Assembly (NCBI GenBank): GCA_964036155.1 | Contig: OZ038423.1 | Span: forward strand, 8,757,249-8,821,248 | Source of the DNA: Diploscapter coronatus | Lineage: Eukaryota; Nematoda; Chromadorea; Rhabditida; Rhabditidae | DNA length: 64,000 nucleotides | Direction: 5' to 3' | Shown: positions 47,545 to 61,982 of the stretch, piece by piece | Position numbering within the stretch: the first letter of the stretch is position 1 | Layout: every line of letters begins with the position of its first letter | Position numbers and translations under genes: made by a program | Notes under the pieces: model-generated | Database searches by the model: none | Seen by the model: only the letters and a program-made list of their open reading frames with translations | Told to the model about the DNA's origin: nothing

Positions 47545-50500
47545 CTGAAATAGTGACAATGAAGTTGGAAATTACACAAAAAATCGGTATTTGCAGCAGC
47601 TGAGAAAAATCACCATTTGTAAAATTCACAAAATTTTGGAAAAGGATGTCCATGATACGAAAAAACACTGAATTTTACAATTGCTGGCAGCCATTTTCTA
47701 GGAACAAATACAGTCGAATGACAATACTACATGAATCAGGGCGAATCAACAAAAAACAGGGGAGTCGCAGTGAAAATGCCGGAAATGAACCGAAACGGGG
47801 CGAGTCGAGGAAAGAAGAAGATGATAAAAACAGACAGGAATCGTCTTTCAACGCTGACTGAATGGACATGAAATGCAGAGATGCAGAGCCGCTGACTGCC
47901 ACTCGAACTAACAATGGATGCCAATCGAGGCGGAGGAGTACAGAAGGCGATGACTCTCGACTCTAACCAGTCCACGAGAAAAACACGGATATTCGAAGAT
48001 TTCAAATATTCTAGACTATTTTTTAGAAGAAGGGAAAGATCAACAATCAGCAGCAATTCATGAAAGAATGGAGATTTTTAAAGAGGTGTGGTTAGGGTGA
48101 AGAAGGAAATTTTTGAAATCAAATGAAGAAATAGACGGGGAAAATTCGAATAATGCGTTTTCGTCCGAGTTCGACAGGAATTGAAATTAGTTGTGAACGA
48201 AGATCAACTTTTCTTCCTTGACAATGAATGAGTGACAAATTTATATTTGGCCAAGATGGAAGCAACAACAAAGATGAGATGAAGTCCACGTTTTGAACAT
48301 GTGGAAAACCACTTTGACCAATCTGCACTCACTCAGTACAACGTCATTTCTCACTTCTTTGTAAAACCAAGCGTATTTTGAGGAAACAATTCATAGAGTG
48401 AAGAAAGAGCGGCTGAGTAAAATGACAAGTGTTCGTTCTTTCGATAGAATTTATCCAAATTTGGATGCATTGTTCCTGTCTTTTCTCATGAAAGTGAATG
48501 CTGCCAAAAGTGAGAAGAAATGAGGAAAAGCAGGCAAAAGTGATGGAAGAAGGGACACTTTTACAGCAGCAATAGACAGACAGCGAATGATAGAGAGACA
48601 TTGTCCAGCATGGAAGAGGGAGAGGGGAAATGAATGAACAATGAATGGGAATGTGGGAAGATGGAAGGCATGAAATTGATGCACAGAAAATCGAAGAAAA
48701 GAGGATAAGATATCCGAGATCTCGAAAGATATCAGCTGATTAATGTGATTTTTGACTAGGAAGATTTCACTTATTCGCCTTGCAGAAATAGCCAAATTTC
48801 ATGATCTGCATGAAAAGAAAAGCATGCAAATTTTCAGACTGGAAGTATGAAATTAGAAGAATTTCATACTGGACGAAAATACCTAGGATTATAGCATTCG
48901 AGCTTCTACCAAAAATCATCGAAGTTCAAGCCTTTATAATCCGAGATGATTAGTAATAATAAATGCGATATAAGAACTTTAGTAAACAAAAGTCGGATGA
49001 ATCATCTGAATGTTGCGAAATGACGAGTGCACGATCTTATAGAATGCACTAATGGTAGAACGGGTGGGAAAGCTTGACCAGATGTGCAGATATTTGCCAC
49101 TTACACTCACAAACACAGATACTCTTCAAGAGCCAATCGTACAAACGTACAACTCCTTAGGTCCGATTGGTCTATCACATTTATCAGTCTTATCAGTCCT
49201 CTTATCAGCATCAGTCGCTTATCAGTAGTCCGTATCATAGTCGTATCACTCTCATCTGTTATCCCTCGACACCCCAAATCTCGCCGCCCTTTATCTCCCT
49301 TTCATCTCTCAACTCCCTACTAATTTGTCATCCGTGTTACTTTTCCCGAAAACAGACCATAAATCATCGAAAGCACCTGATGCAAACCAAACATTCGATA
49401 GTTTTTGCATATTTCCGTCTAGGAAAAGCTTGAGAATTGCAAATTCCTAATCAAACATGAAATATGAAATGCAAAACTGGATTTTTAAAAAATAACTCTA
49501 TAGTTGGTGATCAAAAGTCGCATAGGTCAATTGTAAATACGACATCAACTGGTCATTGGGAAGTTATGCAACAAAAAGCATTTGATCTAACAGTAATTTT
49601 GGGAAAAGAAAATAATGATTTTAGGAAATTTGATAATGGCCACCTAGTCTTGATGGCACTCAAGCCAAACTTTCTCCTTCCAAAATTCAACTGTCTCTAG
49701 TTTACGATGCTTTGTTGTGAATTCCCCCGGTTACAAAGCACGTACTTGGCGGGAATGGGGAATTGAAAAAGGTTGTCCCTTCAAGAAGCCATTGGAATAA
49801 TTGGCGACGTTGCGAAATGGTGAAATGGGCAGAGATGGCTATTCTTTGCAGATGGTGATTCGGAATTCTGAAGCCGTGTCCCCAAGTGAAGCAGAGACAG
49901 TGAAGTGAAGGAGTGAAGTGGTCACTCTCCACTCTCTGCCGATTTTCTGTAGCTTCTGATGCCCAACTACAGTCAATTCCTTCATTTCCCCCATTTGGAC
50001 AGAAGAAGAAGAATAGCCGTTTTTTTACTGGATATTCATTTAGCCTCAGCCGCAAACACATGGGAAACTGTAGAGAAGTCAAAATAAGTCCAAATGCTGA
50101 TGAAGGTCAGGCTTGAGAAAGAATGAAAGTTTCGAAGTATGAATTTGAATTAAACTTTATTCGAAGTTCTAAATGAAGATCATCAAATTTCAACTTCTGC
50201 ACCTGTTTTCTTCACATGTTGAGAAATGTAGAAAATAAACAGGGGTCAAAGCAATTTCGAAACGTTTGTCTGTAATAAACTAGGAAAAGTTTATCTAGCA
50301 GAGCAATTCGATCAGATTTATGTGCTCGATGGAGAACAAAGAATGCATTTGATTGGACCTGGATGAGATTGGATTTGCAGAAAGATTGCAACAAGAAGGA
50401 GATAAGATAGAAACAGGCTGTTGAATGGGGTAAGATGAAAAAGTTGGGTATGTGCAACATAAATCAGAGAACATAATGCATTTTAGCAGGGCAAAATAGG

Positions 50501-53500
50501 AAATAACATTCAGAGATTTTTAGACATTTTGAAAATCGGTCTTTTAAGACATGCTCTTCATGCCTTTGAATTCGTATGCTTTGCCACAAAATAGTACAAA
50601 AATAGCAATGCTTCTAAGAAAAGTTTTCTGTTCAACTATCGTACAAAAATTTCATGCTCCTAAAATGGCGATTGTTTAAAATACCGCAATAGGAATATGA
50701 AAAATTCTCCGCTATAGAAATGAAAATTCCTCCAAACTTCCAGCAAAACATTGGACGAGAAAACAATCAGAGACGGCAAGAAAACCGAAATTCGACTGTG
50801 AATCATCGAGGGAAGATGAAGAAAGGCTGGTCCAAATGTGTTTGAGTTTTGCGCCCGAACAGAAACGAAGAATTTGGAGATGTTTTATTTTTGAGAACAT
50901 AAAAATAATAGTCCACATAAATTCTTCTGCAAATGATTCCGCTATTTTCTTTTTATGACGAAAAGATACAGTTGGAATAAATTGACTTCGCAGTTTTCTC
51001 TAGGTTTTAGTTATCAAACCAGACAGCTATAGTAGACCACGACTACATAATCTTGAAGAAGATAAAAAGTCAAAGGAAGATTTCGAAACAACCGTGTGAC
51101 TTCGAGAGATCGTCAGATAAGAAGCCAACGGTTACACAACGTAAGATAATCGATGGTCGAATTAGAGTGAATGCTTTCTTTTTGACCATAAATTCTGCTT
51201 TGGTTTTTACGAGAATTTTAGATATTAGTTTCAAAATGAAGATCCAAAACTTAGTATTTGAATCAAGAAATATTTTAATAAAAATCGATTTTTGATACTT
51301 GATTGTCAAGGCGAGAGGAAAGCATCGAAAAGCACGAGAATCACACAGAAAGTGAATGGAGGCGGGAGGATTAAGCTGGATTTTGGGGATAAATGAAGAG
51401 ATCTGATCATAGAAGTAGAAGAATGAGAGGGAAAAAGGAACAGAAAACTTATAAATTGATTTCTGAACTTGAGGTAGATAGGTAATACATAGGTAAATAG
51501 AAAATAGACGAATCGTGTGACGGTAGGTTTGTTGGATCACAAGTGATCAGTGGCAAGTTGGAGTCTGACTCATTCAAGTCATCCCCAGTTGAACTCGTTT
51601 TACCACTGATTTTAGTAATTCAAAATATCCCAGCCAATTTTCAACAACGCACTCTTTATCATAGAGCGAAGGATTGCAAATTTACTCATAAAATGAAGTT
51701 AGTTGAGTTGTAAAATTTTCTCATCCTTTGCAAGAGAAACAGGTTATGTCATTTTGTCAAAAATTTTCCGACTATTCTAAATGTTTCCGTAAATCGTTTT
51801 TGGTAATCATTGAATTTCCCGATTACTCTCTGGCAACTCAAAATTATTTCCGAAAATAGACTAACTTTTAAAATTCGAAAGTATTCGATTATCAGGTTAT
51901 GTCGAAAAATAACCAAGAGATAGGTTTTCAAGAAAAACGTCAGAAGATCAAGCATTGAATATCTTTTTTTATAGTATTTGCGTGATTTTTTCCGTATTAG
52001 AAAGGTGAAGAACAGTAGATTTTAACTTCTGTATCTTTCTAACAAAGTCTATGACGAGTGAAATCGTAGAATCCAACCTTTTCCTGACTAACAGTAATAC
52101 AAATCACAAAACAGCATGAGTTTCATCTATTCTAACTGAATTAAGCAGGAAAAAGTATTGTTCTAAAGACAGTTAGGTAAGAATAAAAGAAGAGAAATGG
52201 TCTGTGGGTCTAAAAGTCTGAACCGATCGACTCTCCTGTCTTCTCTCTGCTCTCTTCTTCTTTTCATCTAACCCGTCTCTGTCCCACTACTATTTCCCAC
52301 AGTTGGTTGTTACACCCCATTCCCATTTTGTTAGTTATTCGGTGGTACAACAAAAGTGATGAAAAACGCGCTTCTCGCATTGTAGAGAATGAGAAGTTGT
52401 GAAATTGTAACCGAAATATGATGAATAGATCGACAAAGTTAGACGAAGAAAAAAGAAGAATACGAATTGTTTTCTTCACTTTTCGAAGCCTTACCGATTA
52501 CTCTCTTACTCTCGCGCAGATAGTAAGTGAGGATAAGTCACAGCGTCGGGGGATTACCGTTAAGAAAATGGGGCGAGAATGCAAAAGCTCGAAAAGGTTT
52601 TCACAATGAAAAAGTAACCTTTGACGCAAAAAATCAATCAATCTAAATTCCGAACGCTGACTTGGAAAAGTACGAAATGCGTTCGAAAATTGAAGGACTG
52701 AGATGATGATCTAGAAAAATAAGATCGTGATTTTTTAGATTTTGAAACGAAAACTCATTTCTTTAATATTTAAACAAGGGAAAAACTAAACGTTTTTATG
52801 GCTTCAGAAAATAAAATATAGGCAATTTTTGATAAGATATAAATTTTTATCTCGCTTATCACACTTTTAAATGCGCGAAATTTGACGGATTAGGAAAGAG
52901 AAAGTGTTCGAAAGAAAAAACTGCTGATATTATGAAATGAAGGAGAAAAGATAGGAGATGAATGAAGACGATTGAATGCGATTCAGACTCAGGGAGATTG
53001 ATGCGTCGAGAATTGACGCATTCAGGCATTCAGACATTCAGGCCCTGCTGTATTGATGCCTGTTCTTCTCGTTCGGTATTCCTAGTTCATTAGCATCGAA
53101 ACAAAGACACACAAATGTAAAGGAGAAGGGAGAAAGGTAAAAAATGTACAACGAGAATAACGCAATAGCGCATCAAACCCAGGAAATACAGTTTGCGTGA
53201 AAAGTTCGAGAACATTTTCAGACTTTGAATAGCCCTTAGCGTGATCTTTCTGTCTAATTCTCGAGAAATTTAGATGGAAAGATCAATTAGGCTCAGAATA
53301 TTGTGATCTATTAAGGAGAAATCAACCTCGCAAACTTTTTACGTATCCCGCGTAAATCCATTGAGCGAGATTATTTATAGTTTAGAATGAAGAAATTGAA
53401 TTCGAAATACTGCAATCGAAGTCGATCTATAAAAATTTGTAGAACTAGAATTGGTTCAAAATTGTTAAAATTGGAGTCGGAACTCTGTCTCGCTCGTTCA

Positions 53501-56500
53501 TAACTCATTCTAAGGAATCATTCAAAAAATCAAGGAAAGAAAAGAAAAAAGAAACTACAGAAAATAGAGTATGTTCGAGTCTGCGCTTGGTCACCATCAT
53601 CCCTCCTATCCCCCCAATAAAGAAGAAAACACATTTCTAGGTGAAGGTAATAATTCCAAGTTACGCAGCAGAAAAACTCGCAACACTATTCATAACCTAC
53701 AGGCGGAACACGACATAACGAGAATACGAAAAAATGAGAATCCAAGGTTACTGAGAAGAGTGAAAGGAGAAATGTGGATTAAACTTAATTAATTTGATCT
53801 TATTTCTAATTATTAGAGCCTTGAAAATTACAACAAAAATGCTAGTTCAAATGTACAGCTAGATTATTTGAATTGCTACAGTTTAAATATGAATGAACTT
53901 GATATCATTAGATCTTCATCACAGATAAAATTGAATTCCGAAAATAGTTCCGAAAAACGATGAAGATCAGCTTTAACACTTTCTCATGCGCTTATTCACA
54001 CTATCTACCATTTTTTTCCTTTCAAAATAGAAAAGAAAAAGTAAAGTTGCAGAGTTTTTAGGTACAAATGTGGGTAACTCTACATGACTGAATAATCTGA
54101 CAGACCTACACTACAAATATCCCCTCTTCATCAATGCATCGATCTTGCTTTCCAAAACCGATGCAAGGAAAGTGATATACAGGAAAGAAAATTGGAAGGG
54201 GAAAGGGAAGGGAAAACTGGTATTTCAAAGGGTCAGAGACAAATACGATGGAGAAGCACTGATGGACAAAACATACAAACACAAATCTGATGATGATCAT
54301 CAAAATTACTGAAAAAGTGATCCTCGTTTGATTTTTTCCGGGAGAAATGGAGCAAATTAATGAAAATTCAACTTCAACAAGCATGATCATCAAAATTACG
54401 AAAAATTGAATTTTCATGCGGCCTTTCTGAAGAAAGTGGAGCAAAATTATGTCAACAAACATCTTTATGTTTGCCATAACGATATGACTAATTCGAAAAG
54501 TTCATCTAGATCAGTTCTCCCAAAATAGTTGAGCTGTTCACATAAACCATGTTTGTTTTTCAACTTTTTCCGTCATAATATTTTTCCACAAAAATGATAT
54601 ATGGAAATGAGTTTACCAAAAATGCTCGTCAAAAATAAAAATCAAAAGCTCGAAAAATGTGAGAAATCCCATTCCACAGAAATTTGGTGTTTTTCCAAAC
54701 AAACTGTTTGCTCGCCTCTGCTTCAGAAAGCCTTTCCCAAACATATCTGCACTGCTTCAGCGCGTCTGCTATCTCATCGGTAAACATAACCGCCTGAAGG
54801 CTGTCACTAGGCAGAGTAGAAGAACAGAAGAATACACGCGAACAAACATTCTGCCATTCATATAGATTTACAAGAATAGACTCCAAGTGCTACGAGAAAT
54901 CAATGAAATCAGTTAGATCTAGCCTAATTACTCATCAATTTGAACATTTTTACAAGAAGCTAAATTGAAAAAAAACCTTTTTGAAAGATGAATGAAATTA
55001 AGAGGCATATAATGTTCAGATATAGAAGAAAACCGGGTGGACTTCACAAGAAGCCTAAAAATCTACTTGTTAAACTACGAATCTATTTTATTTCAAAATG
55101 ATTATCGATGTCATTCTCATGAGAAACAATGAAAATATTTTACTCTCAAGCCAAGCTATCAAAAATACCACCTTCTAATCTATCTCGGTCATAAAATCAA
55201 TCGACTCAGCAAATTACTTACACAAAGTCATAGTTCGCTGTAGAGAATAAATGCATGACGGAAGTCTCGCATCATGTGATAAGGCAACCAAATAAGGGAT
55301 AAATAGGGATAATTTACACAAAATAATGGCATAAAGCCAATAAGCTAATCTCCAATCAAAGTAGAAACAGTAAAAAATGAGTTTTTGGAAAGTCATCTAC
55401 TTTTTTCGATAAACAAAACTATTTTTATACAAATTATGTGTAGGAACCGCAAATGATTTCACAAAATTTCTATATTTCAGAAGTTTTTTTCTTTCTTTTA
55501 AATCAAACTTATTAGTTGTGATGTAACTAAAGAGTTCTTGAAGAAAAGATAAAATACAAATAACTTCTCATCAAAAATTCTACCAAAAGCAGTCATCAAA
55601 ATGAATACATTTTCAACCCATAAAATCGTCATGAGCACGCGAATTTCGCGCTGATTTTTGGTAATTGCCGTTTTATTGGATGGTCCATTGAATTAGACTA
55701 TACCTTTTTATGCCTAGTCACTTTGAAGCATACTTGCTTTCTGTTTTTGGGATTTCAAATGACCACTTTTTGAAACAACGCGAAAAATGCAAGGGGCGAA
55801 GTTTGCGGTCCCTAATTATGCGTGAGTTTTCATAAAGAAAACAAAATGAGAAAGGAAAAAAGCGTCATTTGGTTGAAAAATAGCACGAGAATCAAAATCG
55901 AACAAACCCGTTTCCTCAAATGAACAGGTGAAAGTTCCGAGCAAATAAATATCCCCCAGTCCATACATGTAAAGGAGTTTGAACAAGGTGCAGGAAAGAG
56001 ACTGAATTCGATTTAGACTGGAGATTTGAGACAGAAAGTGAAAATGCACAGAACAGCAAAGAGCAGAGCAAATTCGTGACTATGAATGCCTGAGTGGTAC
56101 TTGCCACCAATAAAGCACTTTTGAACTTGTGGAATACAAGGAGTTTGAGTGATTTCGCTTAGAAATTTGAACTATGGTATCCGAAATCCTCTTTACTGAC
56201 CACCGATAATCTCATAACAAAGGTGTTAGAAGAGTTAAATTTCGACTGTATTCTTGTACTTGTCAAAATTAGTCATCCAAGAACTAGAGCTTCGAATATA
56301 CGACCCTTGAATTTTGAAAGACGTAAAGATTTCGTCAAAATTTAGAGAATAAAAAATTCGATTAAAACGCGTCAATCGAGTCTTTCGCATTTGGCAGCGC
56401 AAACCGTGCGAATGAATGGCAGAAAATGAAAAGGAGACTGGATAAAATCCCGTCAAAATCGCGCGAACTGTCAGAAAAGCTCGTGGAGAAAAAGAAAGGG

Positions 56501-59500
56501 GATAAAGGATATCCAAGAGAAGAGCGGCAACGCCAAGACAAGCAAAAGAAACAGGGAGGGGAAGGAAGGAGATGACCTACAAGAGGATAGAAGCAAAGTG
56601 GACAGACAAATACAAACAGAAGAAACAAGACAGGTCAAAAACAGAACAGAGGCAATATACTTCGAGGGTGAGCTAAAGTGGATGAAGCATAAATAAAAGG
56701 ACAAATGATTTTTTTTTTTAAATCTTGTGGATTTCGAATAATCACAATAAACTAGTTTGTGGAAGTATAAGTTTTTGAATAAGACTTAAGATATTTTTTA
56801 AAAAATACCAAATTTTTGATGCGTTTTTCTTCAACTATTAAACTTCGGACTCTATTAATTCATCGCTATTCCAAATTCAAAATCTTCCATTAAACTGTCG
56901 GATTTCAACATTGAGCATCGAAATCGAATTCGAATGGACATTGAATTATGAATACAGGAAGACAGAAAAGGTGAGAGCGGCTGCTGAAAAAATAAACAAC
57001 CGGCGAAATCGACAAAATATGCGCATATCGACGAAAATCGATTGTGGAAACGAGAAATGAAGAGAAAGGAACAGAGAAAATGGACATGGGAATTGGTGAA
57101 TGCTGAATTTGGATGAAGAAAAACTGCATGAATTAGGGAAAGCTATTGAAAGACAGGGGAAATTACCCTCTAATGGAGCCATTTTGCTAAATCGTTATCA
57201 TACTCATTTTTTCAATTATTATTTTCATGAAATATCAACAAAAACATTTTCCATAACGTTCAACATTTAGAAAATAACAGAACCCTTCACATAGAAAATA
57301 ATTATATGAGAAAATTTAGTATCTAGAGAAAAAACTGATAATTGGGTTTAAAAATTAAAGAAAATGATAGGTCATGCTGATATTTCGTGCTAAATGATCT
57401 AGGAATTAAAAGATAGCTTTGTATTATTGTGTAGGGAAAATGAAAAGAGAAAACGGCTTTATATCTTCGACATATCATTTTTCTGCAGAAACTTATTGGA
57501 AAATTCTGAATGACCCAAGTGAATTTCGAAAATTAGCCTATTCTGGCCGGAACCGACCTTTCACCTAACTCTAACAACAAAATGACATCATAGATCTGTC
57601 AAATGAGCTAATCAGCACATTACGGAGAAATCTATGATCATCTAATGCAAAGCAATGAAGTGAAGTACAAGTTGGAATACTTCACAAGCATGAGGACGGA
57701 ATTTGGTTTGGTAAATTTCAGAATTTGGAAGCCGAATTTTCGTAATGATGCTTCAAAATTATCAGAACAAGGGTTCGAAATTTCAAGAATTCGAGATTCT
57801 GTGAATTTACTTACAGGAAAAATTGTCGATAATCAATAGATTTGTCAATTTCTGCGCTAGCCGAATAAAGCAAATAACAAGTGCGCGACCTTGGAAGTTA
57901 TTTCAAAAATCTCCGCTACAAAAGTGAAAATTGGATCGCTTGAGAAGAGGGCCGAATGACTATTCGATTTTATTCAATGACAAAAGACAAAAATGTCCGA
58001 ATTTAGCGAAGTGAAATGCGAACTGAGATGCAGGAATGTGATGAATTCGAGATCGAATAACTAAAATTCTCGTTTCTGATAATTCTGATAAGCGAGAAAA
58101 TTTATGGTGATCGATAGAAGAATAGATGATGAAAAATCGTGAAATAACACTAGAAAATAATATTGAGGGCGTTGAAGTCATCACATTCAATAGAAAGTAA
58201 ATATCGAAAAGTGCAGAAAGTTGATTTGCGCAATATCAATAGAAAATTATGAAATTTGGAGATCGGGAAAAGGAATTTTTAATATCATTGAATAATATGA
58301 TTTCTTTCGACTTCAATCGATTTCTATGCACGTCCTACAAAACTTACGAGAAAGTAAAATCAGGTTCTCAGAAATTACGAAAACGTGAAATAGGTCCTCT
58401 CAATTGATTGAACGATTGGATAAAGTTGCGTGGAAAGCTGGAATTCGAACTCGTTGGGGAGGGGTGAATTTGGACTAGCAACTGAAATCGAGGAAAGATG
58501 CACGCTGAGCAAACATTGTTGATGATGAAGAGAGAGATGAGACAAAACAGATCTGTACTATCTCTGCAAATGATTAGGGCAAAGTCGCAAGTGGAAAATA
58601 TTCGTATCAAAAACACATGAATGAAGAATCGGCAGGATAAATTTTTGTATGAGGACGGATCTTCACCATCATCTTCAAATAATTAGACAAACGATTCACT
58701 ACAAAAGATAAAGAAATACAAGGGCAAAGAGTAGATAAATTCTAATAAATCAGATAAAGCGGGATACTTCGTTCGATATTTTATGCATTTCAATATTCTT
58801 AAGCTTTTGTCAAAACAAGATTTCGAAATCCGATTTATCACTAGAATATCACAAAAATCGTGATTATATAATGCAGTTGCAAATGAAAAGTAAAGTTTCA
58901 GATAGAATAGAGTGTAAAAGAAAATATCGTCGATAATTGCATGATCAATGGATCGATGAAAGTGAAAAGTAGAGAAAAATAAGATCAGATATGCGAGCTA
59001 ACGGCAAGAAAAGGGACGATTGATCGAAAGATTGGAGGGAAATGTCGATGAAGGTCGCGCGCGATATGCAGTACAAAATGAGTTACGAAAATAATGGTCA
59101 AAGAAAAATCAGGAATAAAATGATATAAAATTCAACTAAAATGAAATGAAATGAAATGCAAAATGACAAAATTGCATTTTGGATAGTACAAAGAAATCAA
59201 AAGAATTGACACGAAGTGAAACTGGAATGCATTGATTTTTACAAATAAAATATTTTATCACTAAAGCAATAAAGTTTTTTTTTCGATTTAAAAATTAGCT
59301 CTCTGCTTTAGATTAAATTTTGTTGTTTTTTTCTCAAAAAAGTGTGACTAAAGGTGAAAAATGAGGACACGATCAAATTAGAGGTCGACTGAAATGATTG
59401 CATCATTCATGAAAGCAGAGAAAGAGAAAAACAAATCAGGTCCGAAAAGGAGCGAGTGGCAGGTTAACGGGGCGCTTTTCGAGTCAATGAAAGGGAAAAA

Positions 59501-61175
59501 TGAGACGAAACGGGAAAAAAACGATTGTCCGACGTGGCAAAGTTGCTGCTGCTCGAGTCCGAATTTTTAAGGGCAAAAAGCAAGAAATCGGAACGCGAAA
59601 ATTCTCCCTGTATTAGATTAAGGAAGGAGAAGAAATATAAACTTTAGGATATTTTCGAATTTTTGTACTGTCTATGATTGATAAATCGAGATAAAGTAAT
59701 AATGCGCATGCTCAATGGCGAAAAGTGCTCTTCGCGTAATTTCAAATAGTCGTCAAATTCATTACCCGATTAATAGATGAAATATCGTTAAATCTACTGC
59801 AAAAATGGCTAATTACAGCGCGCCATTCATTTCACCTCAATTATTTGGTCACCAACAATAAGTTAATACCGATTCTGACTCAACTTTAAAGTCATTTTTA
59901 CTATTCTTTCAACGCCCCATTCTAGTCTATGTCTACAACTGGAAGAGTAAAAGCAGAGTAAATAAATAGAGAAAAAAAAATTTCTGCGAGCAAAGAACAT
60001 AGATCAGATTAAAAATAAAGTAATGGAATACTTTTACATACTGTATTCGAAATTCACGTCTTGCAATGAAAGAAATTAGAGACGCAGAGTGTAAGCATGA
60101 TGAAAAAATAAATGCTGCACGTAAATACGAATTTGTTTATACGCAAAGTTTGAAGATCGAAACGATAAACAGAAGGAGAAACGCGAGAATCTCATAAGTC
60201 GTAAACAGAAACTCGGATAATTTAGGAAAATTCGTTGAAAATGAGAAGGACATGAAATGAATCAGTAAGAACATCATGACATTTTAGGAACAACGTATTG
60301 AAATAATGTAGAATGCATGATTTCAGTTTAACTTTGAAGTTACACAATTTCATGACTTTTACAAAATACTTCAAGAAGCTGCTAGTTGTAAAAGAAGGGC
60401 TAGAATCCATATGCGAAAGTGTCTCTGTCAATGTCTCTATCTCTATGAATTTCCCTGGGTTGCAGTCGAACCGGTCAATCGATACTTTTCGAATTGAGAA
60501 TTGGGACGAGCGAGAGAGAATGGGCGATCGGGAGGAAGACGGACAGAGAAAGACACGAGAAGTATGGAAATGAACGATATACGCAAAGACAGAGACAGGC
60601 AGAAGACAAGAATGAATGGATGGGAACTTGCTGGAAGAAAAGATTGATGCAGTCCAGAAGCTAGGCATGACTTGAAAGATCAGAATTATAAGTAAAAGTT
60701 AGTCACTATGAAGGATTTTATGAGAAAAATCTACCAAATTTGTTAATATGAAAAAGTTAAGGTAAGGAATTTGTCCAAAACTATGTAACGTTTACACCCA
60801 ATGAACTTTGCAAAATACTTTGGCAAGCATACAAAAAAAAGTAAAAAAAAATTAGCGGAGATGTTTGGTTTCATTGAAAGCGTCCATAGAAAAAGAAAAA
60901 CTGAACAGGATATTCCAAAACAAGTGACACAATGTCGTATAAATAAATACACCGTGAAGATTCACGCACCATAATTATATAAATAGCTATTTTTTTGTAA
61001 ACAAACAAGATAAATAAATGCATGCAAAAATAATAATTATTAGATTAGATTTTCAAAAAACTAAATGGAATGGTTCGGAAAGGAAAATTATTTGAAATTC
61101 GACAAATCAATTTCAAAGTCGGTTGCATGATCGAAGAATTTGAAATTTTATCAGCGATAAAATTGAACCCTAATA
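47545..61175 (-). other. Gene-poor, purine-skewed region, probable furin leader introns
   Basis: In 13.6 kb I found no exon that matches a known family on either strand. The plus strand is conspicuously rich in A and G (GAAAGAGAAA-like text), i.e. the minus strand is pyrimidine-rich, as in the proven furin introns at 35.5-46 kb. The skew fades near 61.1 kb. The best reading is a long 5' part of the furin transcription unit with its promoter(s) near or inside this region. Long open frames here (such as 51070-51540 and 60222-60668, minus) are by-products of T-rich DNA. Confidence 0.5.
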
Positions 61176-61727
61176 CAAGGTGTTCCATAATTATTCGCCA
61201 CTCTATTAAAACCGTTCTATTTCAGATACTCTAGATTAATATCGGCTAACTTTGATAATTTTTGTAATCCTCATGTCAAAATTAGTATCCATGCTGAACT
61301 TAATGAAGTTTGACCATACTATTTTGAAGTTACGGTATTATCTTCTTCAAGTAATGCTATCGCAGACCTTACAAAGAGAAAACTATATTTTAAATAGAGC
61401 AGGTGGTTGAAACTGGTGAGAAGCAATTTGTGAGATATGAATGTGCTTCATCAATAGGCCTAGAAGATTAACCCAAGATTAAATTTTAGTCGTTTCGAAC
61501 AACCCCTACGCCGCCAGGATTCAGAATCTAACGATTGTCAATATTTTTGAAAGTCAATAAGTTACGACGGGAAACCAGTCTCTATCAGTATAATAAAATA
61601 AAATTTGTTTCATAATCTGCTGATACATAGCTTCAAAATGGCACCCTATTTATGGCATTTCTGATTATTTGGAGCGCTCAACGCATAACGGTTTGAAATG
61701 AGTGCCGAGTAGTTATGGAACGCTCCG
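61176..61727. mobile_element. Tc1/mariner-like remnant, 552 bp
   Basis: Imperfect terminal inverted repeats of about 40 bp (left CAAGGTGTTCCATAATTATT, right complement CGGAGCGTTCCATAACTACT). Both sides share CTCGGCACTC-like and AAACCGTT blocks further in. The element is flanked by TA dinucleotides (61174-61175 and 61728-61729), the target duplication of this superfamily. The inside has no transposase, so it is a deletion derivative. Confidence 0.7.
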
Positions 61728-61982
61728 TAACAAGCAAAATTCTATGATAATTGAACTACAAGCCCTAAATAAGTACAACACAATGTAGAGACATGCGACA
61801 TTAAGCTGCTTCTGGCATTCTTTCTTCTTATCATTTCCATTCCTGTGATTGCACAGATTTGATCAACTCTCCCACTCCTTCCCTCACTCCGACTTTGTCA
61901 ACAAATTATTCATCATTTCCATTATTGATTATTCCATAAAGTCACCACCAATTATTACAGAGATAATTATTCTGAAGCGTAA

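Noticed and set aside
49702..50082. 126-codon minus-strand frame with mixed composition
   Set aside because: The composition is less biased than its neighbours, but no family signature or acceptor/donor pair supports it.
51070..51540. 156-codon open frame on the minus strand
   Set aside because: The translation is almost only F, S, I, L and Y from T-rich DNA, with no domain, and it lies in the purine-skewed region read as furin leader intron.
57771..57781. GGTTCGAAAT as a tRNA B box
   Set aside because: No A box or cloverleaf at a suitable distance.
60222..60668. 148-codon open frame on the minus strand
   Set aside because: Same compositional artefact. There is no conserved motif, no neighbouring exons, and a competing open frame exists on the plus strand.
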